The notes: a model not told the origin generated them from the sequence alone. A stretch of DNA of 64,000 nt from Streptococcus australis ATCC 700641 (GCF_000186465.1 NZ_GL636091.1:2057534-2121533), one strand, 5' to 3'. Counted from the stretch's first letter, positions 37,877-46,594 are shown. A program made the numbers and translations.

Positions 37877-38932
37877 TTAAAGCGTTTCGTCAACTAATCG
37901 TCTCACCTTGAAAGGTGCATAACCATAGGCTAAAAGGGCTGTGAAAGCTAGCAAGGCCAGGACGAGAAGTTTGTCTTCAAAGACCAGTAATCCCATTCCT
38001 CCCTCGACAAGAACCACAAACAAGGTCACCGATTGAACCGTTTGAAGAAGCCCTCGTGTTTTAGCACTGATTTCCAAGGGGAAGAGTCGCGTCAAATATT
38101 GATAATCAAAGGCCTTGTAGAGTCCGAGCAATTGAAAAACAAGTAAATAATTCAAGAGCCCCGCGACGGCTACTGCTACTAGCGTTTGCGGGATGAAAAC
38201 AAAGACAGCGATTGCTAGTCCTAATAGACGCAGGCTCATGGAAAACAGATCTCCATTTCTGAGATAAGAACGGAGATACAGATTGTTCCAAGTCTTGGAA
38301 CTGACTTTCGGAACCATGCTTGTCAGCTTATCTAAGTAAGCCCGCCGTTTCACGCTATTCGTCATTCCTTTTACTGTGGTAAAAAGGGCGAAAAATCTTA
38401 GAATCCTTTGCTTTCTCAGATTTTCCAACTCTACGATTCGTTTCCAATCAAGACCCGCCTGATTATAGAATCTTTTGCCCTTCCCTTGAAAAACAAGAAC
38501 CTTCAACAAGAAGAGAATAGACAAATAAACCACTACAATGATCAAAGACAGTCCTAAAGCCAAGGCCAAAGGGACAAACAGGACAAGTACAAGAGTTTGC
38601 AAAATCCCCCAGAAAATAGTCGCTCGTATAGTCTGTTGTTTCAAATAGCCTTTCAATTCCTCTTCTTTTGCCAGGAGAAAAATCATGTCTGGCTTCTCAA
38701 AATAGGTAGCGATAGAACCAACTGGAAGCAGGAGCAAAGGAGCTAGAGCAAGTACAAGGAGGAGAAGGCTCTTATCTTCTGGTAGGGAACGCAAAAACTG
38801 ACTGTACTGAACCGCTAAAAAGCCTAGAAAAATCAGGAGAAAGAGGACAAAGTGATCATTAAACACATAGCGAGAATATTTTAAGCACTGATTGCGAAAG
38901 GTCGTCTTCCTCTTTTGTAGTACTTCTATCAT
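37877..38932 (-). CDS. ecsB: ABC exporter permease, EcsB-like
   Basis: A 351-residue membrane protein with about six to eight hydrophobic segments and basic cytoplasmic loops; FNDHFVLFLLIFLGFLAVQYSQFL near the start is EcsB-like. It pairs with the adjacent ATPase, overlapping it by 4 bp (ATGA). EcsAB exports or processes peptides in other Firmicutes and influences the peptidase that releases peptide pheromones; in pneumococcus the matching genes sit in the same order before ccrZ-trmB. Confidence 0.85.
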   Translation of the reverse strand: MIEVLQKRKTTFRNQCLKYSRYVFNDHFVLFLLIFLGFLAVQYSQFLRSLPEDKSLLLLVLALAPLLLLPVGSIATYFEKPDMIFLLAKEEELKGYLKQQTIRATIFWGILQTLVLVLFVPLALALGLSLIIVVVYLSILFLLKVLVFQGKGKRFYNQAGLDWKRIVELENLRKQRILRFFALFTTVKGMTNSVKRRAYLDKLTSMVPKVSSKTWNNLYLRSYLRNGDLFSMSLRLLGLAIAVFVFIPQTLVAVAVAGLLNYLLVFQLLGLYKAFDYQYLTRLFPLEISAKTRGLLQTVQSVTLFVVLVEGGMGLLVFEDKLLVLALLAFTALLAYGYAPFKVRRLVDETL

Positions 38933-39660
38933 CGGTCCGCCTCTTTTGTTAGTGCAAGGTAAATCTCATTCAAATCGGCATCTGCCATTCCAAATTCTGT
39001 CCGCAAATCCTCTAAAGTCCCCTGAGCACGGACCTGTCCCTTATGGAGGATGACAAAGGCATCGCACATTTTTTCAGCAGAATCCAGCACATGGGTACTC
39101 ATTAAAATAGATTTTCCCTTCTCTTTTTCCACCTTCAATAATTGAATTAAATCTGAGATCGCAACTGGATCCAAACCTAAGAAAGGCTCGTCGACAATAA
39201 ACAAACTTGGATCAACAGCAAAGGCACAAATAATCATGACCTTTTGTTTCATCCCCTTAGAAAAATGGACAGGAAACCAATCCAATTTTTCCTCTAGTCG
39301 GAATTGCTTCAAGAGAGGAGTCACACGCGCAAAAACTGCTTCCTGATCCAAGTCATAGGCCATCGCTACTGTCTCAATATGCTCACGCAGGGTTAACTCT
39401 TCATAAAGGCTCGGTGTTTCAGGAATATAACCAATTTTTTGGCGATAAGCACCTGGAGAAGTAGCTAAAGTCAAACCGTCGATCCGGATTTCGCCAGCAT
39501 AGGGACGCAATAGGCCAATTATTTCATTAATGGTCGTTGATTTCCCTGCTCCATTCAAGCCAATCAATCCAATTAATTGACCATCACCAACCTCAAAACT
39601 AACATCTTTTAAGACAGGGATATTGACATAGCCTCCTGTCAGGTTTTTTATTTCTAACAT
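38929..39660 (-). CDS. ecsA: ABC exporter ATP-binding protein, EcsA-like
   Basis: The nucleotide-binding subunit, 243 residues. Walker A GLNGAGKSTT, Q-loop near IPETPSLYEELTL, signature FSKGMKQKVMIICA, Walker B LFIVDEPFLGLD and the switch His in LMSTHVL are intact. The FSKG signature is typical of DrrA/EcsA-type exporters. It starts 67 bp from the divergent hit gene, so the two promoters overlap. Confidence 0.9.
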   Translation of the reverse strand: MLEIKNLTGGYVNIPVLKDVSFEVGDGQLIGLIGLNGAGKSTTINEIIGLLRPYAGEIRIDGLTLATSPGAYRQKIGYIPETPSLYEELTLREHIETVAMAYDLDQEAVFARVTPLLKQFRLEEKLDWFPVHFSKGMKQKVMIICAFAVDPSLFIVDEPFLGLDPVAISDLIQLLKVEKEKGKSILMSTHVLDSAEKMCDAFVILHKGQVRAQGTLEDLRTEFGMADADLNEIYLALTKEADR

Positions 39661-39675
39661 ATTTTCTTAGCTTTC

Positions 39676-39684
39676 TGGTATAAT
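39676..39684 (+). promoter_or_regulatory. Extended -10 of the hit promoter
   Basis: TGG-TATAAT, 43 bp before the hit ATG. A second, minus-strand TATAAT-like box in the same gap probably serves ecsA. Confidence 0.55.
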
Positions 39685-39727
39685 GTTCTTATATTATAAC
39701 AAAATCTAGCGAAATTGAGGTGCATTT

Positions 39728-40141
39728 ATGGTTTCGGATTGTATTTTTTGTAAGATTGTTGCCGGAGAAATTCCTGCTTCTAAGGTCTACGAGGATGACC
39801 ATTTTCTTGCTTTTTTAGATATCTCTCAGGTCACTCCAGGCCATACCCTCGTGATTCCAAAAAGACACGCCCGTAATCTATTGGAGATGACACCAGATGA
39901 AACAGCTGATCTTTTTAACATCGTTTCAAGAGTCACCAAAAAAGTGGAAGGTGCTACACAGCCTCAAGGAATGAATATCATTAGTAACATGGAAGAAATT
40001 GCGGGTCAGTCTGTCTTCCACACCCACGTCCATATTCTTCCACGCTACTCTCAAGAAGACGACCTAAAGATTGATTTCATTGCCCACGAACCTGATTTCG
40101 AACACCTTGCCCAATTAGCCAAGGATATCTCAAACCATTAA
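39728..40141 (+). CDS. hit: HIT family nucleotide hydrolase
   Basis: A cytoplasmic histidine-triad protein of 137 residues. CIFCKIVAGEIPASKVYEDD at the start and HTHVHILPRY near residue 100 (catalytic His-x-His-x-His) are diagnostic. HIT proteins of this branch hydrolyse nucleoside phosphoramidates or AMP-lysine. It leads a two-gene unit with the coiled-coil protein that follows. Confidence 0.94.
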   Translation: MVSDCIFCKIVAGEIPASKVYEDDHFLAFLDISQVTPGHTLVIPKRHARNLLEMTPDETADLFNIVSRVTKKVEGATQPQGMNIISNMEEIAGQSVFHTHVHILPRYSQEDDLKIDFIAHEPDFEHLAQLAKDISNH

Positions 40142-40154
40142 AAAGGAGCTTACT

Positions 40155-40451
40155 ATGAAATTAAGAGATCTATTTTGGTTTGCGACTGGAGCAACCATCA
40201 GCTATCAACTTGTTAAAAATCGTGAACCACTGAAAAATGAATTCAACGAAACCAAACAACTAACGGATGGAATCCAATCAAACCTTTCAAAAATCAAAAA
40301 GAATATTGAAATCATCCAAGAGCAAAGAGTCCTTTTAAATCAACTACTGGAAGACTTTTCCTATAAAGCAAGGGTCTTCTCTCAGCAAGCCAACGCTTCT
40401 GTAGAACAAATCCAAACTATTTGGTCTGAGAAATCTAGCGATCATGAATAA
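40155..40451 (+). CDS. Small coiled-coil protein with N-terminal hydrophobic segment
   Basis: Ninety-eight residues. A short hydrophobic N-terminus (LRDLFWFATGATISYQLV), then a charged amphipathic coiled coil (about residues 28-92) rich in Lys, Glu and Gln. AAAAAGGAG precedes the ATG. It is conserved behind hit in streptococci; I know of no established function. It may be a membrane-tethered structural or adaptor protein. Confidence 0.7.
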   Translation: MKLRDLFWFATGATISYQLVKNREPLKNEFNETKQLTDGIQSNLSKIKKNIEIIQEQRVLLNQLLEDFSYKARVFSQQANASVEQIQTIWSEKSSDHE

Positions 40452-40453
40452 AC

Positions 40454-40489
40454 AAAAAGGTTTTGAGATAGTCGTCTCAAAACCTTTTT
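40454..40489. terminator. Bidirectional terminator
   Basis: A perfect AAAAAGGTTTTGAGA stem with a 6-nt loop between the convergent coiled-coil gene and lytR. Confidence 0.85.
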
Positions 40490-40509
40490 ATTTATAGAAG
40501 TATTTGACT

Positions 40510-41679
40510 TTAGTTTCCTCCAGCACCAGCTACCGTTGTATCCGTATAAGGTGTCACTGTCGGTTGATAGGGTGTCACTGCTTCTGAGCTGACAGAAGTT
40601 TCTGGAGCATAGGAAGGATCATAATAGCCTCCGCCTGTATCCTGGCTCGCCTCTACTGGACTTTCGCCACTTTCTGATGAAGAAGCTCCCCCAGTTTCGT
40701 CGCCATCCAATAGAACGGCACTTGTTTTGAGCTTGCTTAAAGGTGATAAGCCCAAACTTTTACGCAAGATATTCTGCATCTTCAGCAGGTGCTCTGAAGT
40801 AACGATTTGGTAACTTCCGCCATCCGCTAGGGTGGCATCTTCCCCTTTCAACTGTTCCATACGGATGTTCTTCAAGGCATCTCGATAACCCATCAACTGC
40901 ATCAAGCTATTCGTATCCAAGGAGATATTGGTCTGCATATTATCACTAACCGCTTCAATAATTCCTTGATAGTTGCTCAAACCGTCCAGAGTCAATACTT
41001 TCTTGATGATCTTTTCGATAACTTCCCGTTGTCGTTTTTGACGGCCATAGTCTCCTTCTGGATCTTGATAACGCATCCGTGAATATACCAAGGCTTGCTC
41101 TCCATCAATCTCTTGACGACCAGGTGGAATTTTCGCTGTGTATTCCGGTTCATTTTCTTCGATTGAAATATCAAAATCAAATGGATTGTTTACCGTGATA
41201 CCACCGACCTTATCAACCAGTTGGACGAGACCTTTCATATTGATCATCGCATAACGGTCAATATGAATATTCATCAAATCTTGGATGGTTTCAATGGCCA
41301 ACTCTGCCCCACCTTGAGCATAAGCCGCATTCAGCTTCGCTTGGACAGTTTCTCCATCCTTCGTGATATTGGTCAAGATATCCCGTTCCAAACTCATAAT
41401 CGTTGTTTCACGCGTCTGTGGATTCACCGTCACCAGAATCATGGTATCACTGTTTCCTACCCACTGATCCTCTCGTGAACCTGACCCTGTATCAACCCCC
41501 ATGAGCAAGATGGTCATCGGTTTGTTTTCTGCAATGACATTATTTTCATCGCCAATGCCTTTAAAGGTCTTACTCAACGTGTTTGTTGACTGATTGAGGA
41601 TGGTCAGCCCATAGGCTCCAAGCCCGATTGTCGTTACAGCTAACAAACTAAAAAACATTAATAGAATTTTTTTAATCAT
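40510..41679 (-). CDS. lytR: LytR-CpsA-Psr family ligase
   Basis: A membrane-anchored enzyme (389 residues) that attaches teichoic acid or capsule from a lipid carrier to peptidoglycan. One N-terminal transmembrane helix (about 4-26), then the LCP domain: TILLMGVDTGS, conserved Arg in SREDQW, DTMILVTVNPQT, MSLERDILTNI (phosphate-binding Arg), GGITVNNPFDFD, and EQALVYSRMRYQDPEGDYGRQKRQ. The C-terminus is a Ser/Thr/Pro/Gly-rich extracellular tail ending GAGGN. It is the last gene of tsaE-GNAT-lytR, overlapping the GNAT gene by 4 bp. In pneumococcus this orthologue is needed for normal septum placement. Confidence 0.92.
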   Translation of the reverse strand: MIKKILLMFFSLLAVTTIGLGAYGLTILNQSTNTLSKTFKGIGDENNVIAENKPMTILLMGVDTGSGSREDQWVGNSDTMILVTVNPQTRETTIMSLERDILTNITKDGETVQAKLNAAYAQGGAELAIETIQDLMNIHIDRYAMINMKGLVQLVDKVGGITVNNPFDFDISIEENEPEYTAKIPPGRQEIDGEQALVYSRMRYQDPEGDYGRQKRQREVIEKIIKKVLTLDGLSNYQGIIEAVSDNMQTNISLDTNSLMQLMGYRDALKNIRMEQLKGEDATLADGGSYQIVTSEHLLKMQNILRKSLGLSPLSKLKTSAVLLDGDETGGASSSESGESPVEASQDTGGGYYDPSYAPETSVSSEAVTPYQPTVTPYTDTTVAGAGGN

Positions 41680-42209
41680 TGATTCTGTCCATCTATCAGT
41701 TTGCCCATTAGGTAAACATCCAGATATTCCCCTTCCTTGTATACGCCTCTCTTGCGGAGACCTTCAATTTCAAATCCTAGCGTTTGGTAGAGATGGATGG
41801 CCCGTTCATTTCGAACTTGGACACTGAGGTCTAACTTTCGAAGGAGGTTGGTACCTTCTGCCCATGCGATTCCTTCTTCTAGAAGAATACGACCCAAGCC
41901 TTTATTCCAATAGGCCTTCCGAACAACGATAAAGACATCTCCAATATGGCGCAAGGCTCTGTTTTGATCCGCTGCAATATTTAAGACACCTACCAGATCC
42001 TCACCCAAGTATAATAAGAGACATAATTGATTGCCTGTTTGTGCTTGTGTTTCAGCAAATATTTCCAACTCTTGCTTGGTCATCCCAAGCCCTTCTGGAG
42101 CCAAGGTCATGAACTCAGATTCAGTCGCTACAGCTTTAAAAAAGTCGAGTAAACGCTCTGCATCCGAAGCCTCAGCCTCTTTTAAAAAGAGATCCAATAC
42201 CTGTTCCAT
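41676..42209 (-). CDS. GNAT family N-acetyltransferase
   Basis: A 177-residue acetyltransferase with VFIVVRKAYWNKGLGRILLEE (acetyl-CoA loop) and LSVQVRNERAIHLYQTLGF, a common GNAT end. The track-style longer start (TTG at 42215) is rejected in favour of the ATG at 42209, which has AGGAGCTTGAAG upstream and lies 2 bp after the tsaE stop. It is conserved between tsaE and lytR in streptococci. Its substrate is unknown; RimI-like ribosomal protein acetylation and resistance functions are both possible. Confidence 0.85.
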   Translation of the reverse strand: MEQVLDLFLKEAEASDAERLLDFFKAVATESEFMTLAPEGLGMTKQELEIFAETQAQTGNQLCLLLYLGEDLVGVLNIAADQNRALRHIGDVFIVVRKAYWNKGLGRILLEEGIAWAEGTNLLRKLDLSVQVRNERAIHLYQTLGFEIEGLRKRGVYKEGEYLDVYLMGKLIDGQNQ

Positions 42210-42211
42210 CT

Positions 42212-42661
42212 TCAAGCTCCTACAGAAGTTAGAAATGAGTCCTTTAATTGTTCTGCACGTTCACCGACAGCTGACAAGCGTATCTCACGTCCGTCGCCGT
42301 CCTTGAGCAGTTCAACCTTTAAATATCCAGCAGGAAGACTGGTCTCTAGCAATTCTCCCCACTCAATAACGGTCACCCCTTCACCAAATAAAAAGTCATC
42401 CAAATCAATCGAATCTGGATCATCTCCAATACGATAAACATCCAGGTGATACAAGGGTAAGCGACCTTCATATTCTCTCACGATAGTATAAGTGGGACTT
42501 TTGATCATCTGACGAATATCCAAACCTTGAGCAAGGCCTTTTGTAAAGGTTGTTTTCCCTGCCCCCAGATCTCCCGTCAGAATCACGACATCCTGTTTTT
42601 CTAATCGTTGACCCAACTGTTTCCCGAGGGCCATCAACTCTTGTTCATTTTGACTTTTCAT
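42212..42661 (-). CDS. tsaE: tRNA threonylcarbamoyladenosine biosynthesis ATPase TsaE
   Basis: Works with TsaB/TsaD to place t6A at position 37 of ANN-decoding tRNAs. The 149-residue ATPase has P-loop LTGDLGAGKTTFTKG, switch SPTYTIVREYEG, YHLDVYRI and VIEWGELLE, all family motifs. The ATG directly follows GGAGGA with no spacing, and TATAAT lies only 6 bp upstream, so the mRNA is probably leaderless or nearly so. Confidence 0.95.
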   Translation of the reverse strand: MKSQNEQELMALGKQLGQRLEKQDVVILTGDLGAGKTTFTKGLAQGLDIRQMIKSPTYTIVREYEGRLPLYHLDVYRIGDDPDSIDLDDFLFGEGVTVIEWGELLETSLPAGYLKVELLKDGDGREIRLSAVGERAEQLKDSFLTSVGA

Positions 42662-42667
42662 TCCTCC

Positions 42668-42676
42668 ATTATACCA
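42668..42676 (-). promoter_or_regulatory. Extended -10 of tsaE-GNAT-lytR placed 6 bp before the start
   Basis: TGG-TATAAT on the minus strand, with only GGAGGA between it and the ATG at 42661-42659. The usual start point would be the A of the ATG. Confidence 0.6.
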
Positions 42677-42738
42677 AAAATAATTGATTATTGCCCACTA
42701 TTTTTAGTCGATCAACCTCCTGCCTCACATGAGACAAT

Positions 42739-42769
42739 CAAAAAAAGCTTGGACTTTTTGTCCAAGCTT
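42739..42769 (-). terminator. Purine permease terminator
   Basis: Perfect AAGCTTGGAC/GTCCAAGCTT hairpin with a T-run on the minus strand, 16 bp past the permease stop. Confidence 0.8.
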
Positions 42770-42784
42770 TCCTCTATGTTCATT

Positions 42785-44206
42785 CTAATGCAAGGCCATA
42801 CTGATAAAGTTCAAGATAAACAAGGCATCTAAAATCCAAATCATACTGTGAACTTCTTTGGCTTCACCTTTGACCAATTTGGTTACTGTATAGGTAATAA
42901 AACCTGCTGCAATCCCATTTGTGATGGAATAGCTGAATCCCATAAAGATAGAGGTAAAGAAGGCTGGTACAGCTTCTGCCATATCATCCCAATGGATGTT
43001 TTTCAAGCTACTTAACATCATGATCCCAACGATGATTAAAATCGGTGCCGTCGCTGCAGTTGGTACGATGGCAAGAAGAGGACTAAAGATACTTGACACT
43101 GCAAAACAGAGGGCTACTACAAGGGCTGTCAGACCAGTCCGTCCACCAGCTCCAATTCCCGCAGCTGACTCAACATAAGTCGTCACATTCGAAGTACCTG
43201 CAATAGCACCAACAGATGTGGCTACAAGGTCTGAATAAAGGGCTTTATCCAATTTAGCGGATTGGTGATTTTCACCATTTGTAGCCACGATTCCGACTTT
43301 TTCTCCTGTACCGATCAAGGTACCAATCGTATCAAAGATATCTGTCAAGGAGAATGCCAAGATGGCCATCAAGGTTTCAGGAAGACGAGAAGTATTGGTA
43401 ATCAAAGAACCTAATCCTTCTGAACCAAGTGCAGCTCCAAAAATTTTGCCAAGATCATTAACGGCTGCTCCAAGATGGGTACTACCAAAGTCAATCGTTG
43501 AAAGATCAACAATGCCAAATACAATACCAAGGATTGTTGTCGTAAGGATAGAAAGGATAATTCCTCCTTTAATGCCCTTGATGACAAAGAAAACAGTAAT
43601 GGCTAAGCCAGCCAAGGCAAGGAGGACTGTCGGACTATTGAAACTAACAAGTCCTGGGACCGCTGCAGAATTTGCTGTAATCGCTGCATTCGCTTTGTCA
43701 GCCCCTTCTCCTGCCACCGTATAAGTATGTGGATCAATTGAAAACTTCAACAGGCCAGCATTTTTAATTCCGACATAGGCCAAGAAAATTCCGATACCAG
43801 CTGAGATAGCTGAACGCAAAGCATTTGGAATTGACTCAATAATCATTTTCCGAACATTGGTTAATGTAATAACCAATGAAATTAGTCCGCAAATAAAGAC
43901 CATTCCCAAAGCTTCTTTCCAAGAATAGCCCATCCCAAATACCACTGTAAAGGTAAAGAAGGCGTTCAAGCCCATACCTGGTGCTTGGGCATAAGGCAGA
44001 TTCGCATAGAAAGCCATCATGAGAGTCCCAACGACTGAACCAATAATGGTTGCTAGAAATACTCCTTGAGCAGGCATTCCTGTTTGGGAAAGCATTTGAG
44101 GGTTTACAAACAAGATATAAGACATGGCAAAGAAGGTCGTTAAACCAGCTAATACCTCTGTACGAACCGTCGTTCCGTGTTCAGATAGTTTGAAAAACTT
44201 ATCCAT
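42785..44206 (-). CDS. pbuG: NCS2/AzgA-type purine permease
   Basis: A 473-residue transporter with about twelve hydrophobic segments. RTEVLAGLTTFFAMSYILFVNP, the substrate loop QAPGMGLNAFFTFTV and ALLIGTG-like FDTIGTLIGTGEKVG place it in the PbuG/AzgA group, which imports hypoxanthine, guanine or adenine with protons. The symbol is the family one; specificity cannot be told by eye. It is a single gene with its own promoter, and a PurBox-like sequence sits in the leader. Confidence 0.85.
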   Translation of the reverse strand: MDKFFKLSEHGTTVRTEVLAGLTTFFAMSYILFVNPQMLSQTGMPAQGVFLATIIGSVVGTLMMAFYANLPYAQAPGMGLNAFFTFTVVFGMGYSWKEALGMVFICGLISLVITLTNVRKMIIESIPNALRSAISAGIGIFLAYVGIKNAGLLKFSIDPHTYTVAGEGADKANAAITANSAAVPGLVSFNSPTVLLALAGLAITVFFVIKGIKGGIILSILTTTILGIVFGIVDLSTIDFGSTHLGAAVNDLGKIFGAALGSEGLGSLITNTSRLPETLMAILAFSLTDIFDTIGTLIGTGEKVGIVATNGENHQSAKLDKALYSDLVATSVGAIAGTSNVTTYVESAAGIGAGGRTGLTALVVALCFAVSSIFSPLLAIVPTAATAPILIIVGIMMLSSLKNIHWDDMAEAVPAFFTSIFMGFSYSITNGIAAGFITYTVTKLVKGEAKEVHSMIWILDALFILNFISMALH

Positions 44207-44250
44207 TTTTCCAATAAACTCCTTAAAAAAAATAAATCTGCTCGCGACTC

Positions 44251-44263
44251 AATCACGAACAAT
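44251..44263. promoter_or_regulatory. Weak PurBox-like sequence in the permease leader
   Basis: AATCACGAACAAT matches the PurR box AWWWCCGAACWWT at 11 of 13 positions. It lies just after the predicted start point. Confidence 0.3.
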
Positions 44264-44269
44264 ACCAAT

Positions 44270-44298
44270 ATTTTATCAAATATTATTCACTTTTACAA
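44270..44298 (-). promoter_or_regulatory. Purine permease promoter
   Basis: TTGTAA (44298-44293), 17 bp, TAAAAT (44275-44270) with TGA extension. Confidence 0.6.
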
Positions 44299-44368
44299 GA
44301 GATTCATCTGGACAATCTTTCGTGTCATATCATCTTCTATTCGAAAGACTGAAATTTTCCTGTTTATC

Positions 44369-44377
44369 TGGTATAAT
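44369..44377 (+). promoter_or_regulatory. Extended -10 of the HAD phosphatase gene
   Basis: TGG-TATAAT about 94 bp before the ATG at 44471. The leader shows no recognised riboswitch. Confidence 0.5.
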
Positions 44378-44470
44378 GGTAGCATTCGTCTTAAAATATG
44401 GTGCTCTATACTCTATAAAACATTCCTTATTTAGAGTTCGAAAAACCATACAAATGAAAGGATTCTTCCT

Positions 44471-45283
44471 ATGAATAAGAAACTAATCGCTGTCGATTTA
44501 GATGGCACCTTATTAAATTCTGAGAGTAAATTATCATCCTATACGATTGAAACTATCCAAAAAGTCAGTGAACAAGGCCACCAGGTCATTATTACAACTG
44601 GGCGTCCCTATCGAATGGCAGATCATATCTATAAGGAATTGGGATTGGAAAGTCCCATGATTAACTTTAATGGCGCTCTCACTCATATTCCAAATAAAAA
44701 ATGGTCGAAAGAACTATCCATGACCCTTGATAAAAAATACCTCCTCGATATGGTTGAGAGAGAAAATGACATCCAAGCGGACTTTATTGCAGGAGAGTAT
44801 CGCAATAAGTTCTATGTCACCCATACCTACCACCATACTATTGATCCCGCCTTATTTGGGGTTTCAAAAATCTCCTCCAAAACAAAATTCGAAGCTCGTA
44901 AAGTTACCGAAAATCCGAATGCCATCCTCTTTCAAACACGCGCTGAAGATAAGTATGCTTTAGCCGAAGAAATGCGTGATTACTACCATCACGAGCTAGA
45001 AATCAATAGCTGGGGTGGACCCCTCAACATTCTGGAGTGCGCTCCAAAAGGGGTCAATAAGGCCTTTGCCCTTAACTATCTCCTCGAGACTTACGGACTT
45101 GATCGGAAAGATCTGATTGCCTTTGGAGACGAACAAAATGATACAGACATGTTAGCTTTTGCAGGAACTGGTTATGCAATGAAAAACGCCAATCCTGTCC
45201 TCCTCCCCTATGCCGATAAACAAACCGAGTATACAAATGATCAGGACGGCGTTGCTCGTCAATTAGAAAAACTCCTCCTATAA
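44471..45283 (+). CDS. Cof-type HAD superfamily phosphatase
   Basis: A 270-residue haloacid dehalogenase-like hydrolase, class IIB. Motif I AVDLDGTLLNSESKLS carries the nucleophile Asp; motif II is IITTGR; a Lys lies in the cap/core junction (GVNKAFALNYL) and motif IV is AFGDEQNDTDML. Proteins of this type dephosphorylate sugar phosphates, FMN or PLP; the natural substrate is not predictable. A strong hairpin terminator follows. Confidence 0.92.
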   Translation: MNKKLIAVDLDGTLLNSESKLSSYTIETIQKVSEQGHQVIITTGRPYRMADHIYKELGLESPMINFNGALTHIPNKKWSKELSMTLDKKYLLDMVERENDIQADFIAGEYRNKFYVTHTYHHTIDPALFGVSKISSKTKFEARKVTENPNAILFQTRAEDKYALAEEMRDYYHHELEINSWGGPLNILECAPKGVNKAFALNYLLETYGLDRKDLIAFGDEQNDTDMLAFAGTGYAMKNANPVLLPYADKQTEYTNDQDGVARQLEKLLL

Positions 45284-45295
45284 ATAAAGAGAATT

Positions 45296-45338
45296 GCTTG
45301 AATCACCTTTTACAAGAAAGGATTCAAGCTTTTTGTTT
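45296..45338 (+). terminator. HAD phosphatase terminator
   Basis: GCTTGAATC pairs with GATTCAAGC through an inner CCTTT/AAAGG helix, followed by TTTTTG. Confidence 0.8.
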
Positions 45339-45367
45339 TCTCAAACATACTGGACCTTATAGGGACC

Positions 45368-45410
45368 TTTTCTGAAAATAATTTAACTAGTTAAGTTTAT
45401 TTTCAGAAAA
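45368..45410. repeat. 43-bp imperfect palindrome upstream of adhP
   Basis: TTTTCTGAAAATAA and its complement flank a perfect TTAACTAGTTAA core, with one bulged T and one G-T position. It lies upstream of the -35 and cre of adhP and downstream of the previous terminator; it is a possible operator. Confidence 0.5.
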
Positions 45411-45417
45411 TTTTCTA

Positions 45418-45431
45418 TGTAAACGCTTGCC
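45418..45431. promoter_or_regulatory. cre (CcpA site) at adhP
   Basis: TGTAAACGCTTGCC matches the catabolite-response consensus TGWAARCGNTWNCW at 13 of 14 positions and overlaps the -35, predicting repression by CcpA. Confidence 0.65.
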
Positions 45432-45455
45432 AATTGACAAGGTTTGTGATAAAAT
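45427..45455 (+). promoter_or_regulatory. adhP promoter
   Basis: TTGCCA (45427-45432), 17 bp, TAAAAT (45450-45455) with TGA extension. The leader to the ATG is about 110 nt. Confidence 0.6.
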
Positions 45456-45571
45456 TAACATAACAAAAATAAAAAAGGAGCCTAGCTCGTTTCATACGAT
45501 AATGATTCAAGTGATGTTACTTCTCGTTTTATTACCGTCTCTAATTCAACTAAGCTCTTAAGGAGGAACAA

Positions 45572-46594
45572 ATGAAAGCTGTTGTTGTAAATCCAGAAGG
45601 TACTGGTGTTGAAATCGTTGCAAACAAAGACATGCGTCCACTTGAAACAGGGGAAGCTCTTGTTCAAATCGAATACTGTGGTGTCTGCCACACTGACTTG
45701 CACGTCGCTCACGGAGACTTCGGTAAAGTGCCAGGCCGTGTTCTTGGACACGAAGGAATCGGAATTGTGAAAGAAGTCGCTCCAGATGTCAAGAGCCTAA
45801 AAGTTGGAGATCGTGTCAGTGTCGCATGGTTTTTCGAAGGATGTGGAACTTGTGAATACTGTACAACCGGTCGCGAAACCCTTTGCCGTACTGTAAAAAA
45901 TGCTGGTTATTCTGTTGACGGAGGAATGGCTGAACAATGTATCGTTACTGCAGATTACGCAGTGAAAGTACCTGAAGGATTAGATCCAGCACAAGCTTCT
46001 TCTATCACTTGTGCAGGTGTTACAACTTACAAAGCCATCAAAGAAGCCAAAGCAGAACCAGGACAATGGATTGTCATCTACGGAGCTGGTGGACTAGGAA
46101 ACTTGGCTGTTCAATATGCTAAGAAAGTCTTCAACGCTCATGTCATCGCTATTGATATCAACAATGACAAACTGGAATTAGCTAAAGAAGTTGGTGCAGA
46201 CTTTGTTATCAACGGTCGCGAAGTCGAAGATGTCCCAGGATTGATCAAAGAAAAAACAAATGGTGGCGCTCACTCTGCTGTCGTAACAGCTGTTTCTAAA
46301 GTAGCTTTCAACCAAGCAGTAGATTCTGTTCGTGCAGGTGGCCGCGTTATCGCAGTTGGACTTCCTTCAGAAATGATGGATCTCAGCATTGTGAAAACGG
46401 TATTAGATGGTATCCAAGTCATCGGTTCTCTAGTAGGAACTCGTAAAGACTTGGAAGAAGCCTTCCAATTTGGTGCAGAAGGCTTGGTAGTCCCTGTCGT
46501 TCAAAAACGTCCAGTAGAAGATGCTGTCAAAGTCTTTGAAGAAATGGAAGCTGGAACCATTCAAGGACGTATGGTACTTGACTTCACAAACTAA
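45572..46594 (+). CDS. adhP: Zinc-dependent alcohol dehydrogenase
   Basis: A medium-chain dehydrogenase (340 residues) that interconverts ethanol and acetaldehyde with NAD(H) in mixed-acid fermentation. Catalytic zinc ligands include Cys39 (CGVCHTD) and His60 (LGHEGIG); the structural zinc is bound by Cys91, 94, 97 and 105 ([16 protein letters not shown]). The Rossmann loop [15 protein letters not shown] is intact. AAGGAGG precedes the ATG. It is a single gene with a cre-like site and a large palindrome upstream, closed by a strong terminator. Confidence 0.95.
   Translation: MKAVVVNPEGTGVEIVANKDMRPLETGEALVQIEYCGVCHTDLHVAHGDFGKVPGRVLGHEGIGIVKEVAPDVKSLKVGDRVSVAWFFEGCGTCEYCTTGRETLCRTVKNAGYSVDGGMAEQCIVTADYAVKVPEGLDPAQASSITCAGVTTYKAIKEAKAEPGQWIVIYGAGGLGNLAVQYAKKVFNAHVIAIDINNDKLELAKEVGADFVINGREVEDVPGLIKEKTNGGAHSAVVTAVSKVAFNQAVDSVRAGGRVIAVGLPSEMMDLSIVKTVLDGIQVIGSLVGTRKDLEEAFQFGAEGLVVPVVQKRPVEDAVKVFEEMEAGTIQGRMVLDFTN

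Noticed and set aside
45434-45455. TTGACA at 45434 as the adhP -35
   Set aside because: It is only 10 bp from the -10; TTGCCA at 45427 gives the normal 17-bp spacing.
45502-45561. 19-codon hydrophobic ORF ([19 protein letters not shown]) in the adhP leader, ending at the adhP Shine-Dalgarno
   Set aside because: Its own Shine-Dalgarno would be over 20 nt away and there is no neighbouring Rgg-type regulator; probably chance.
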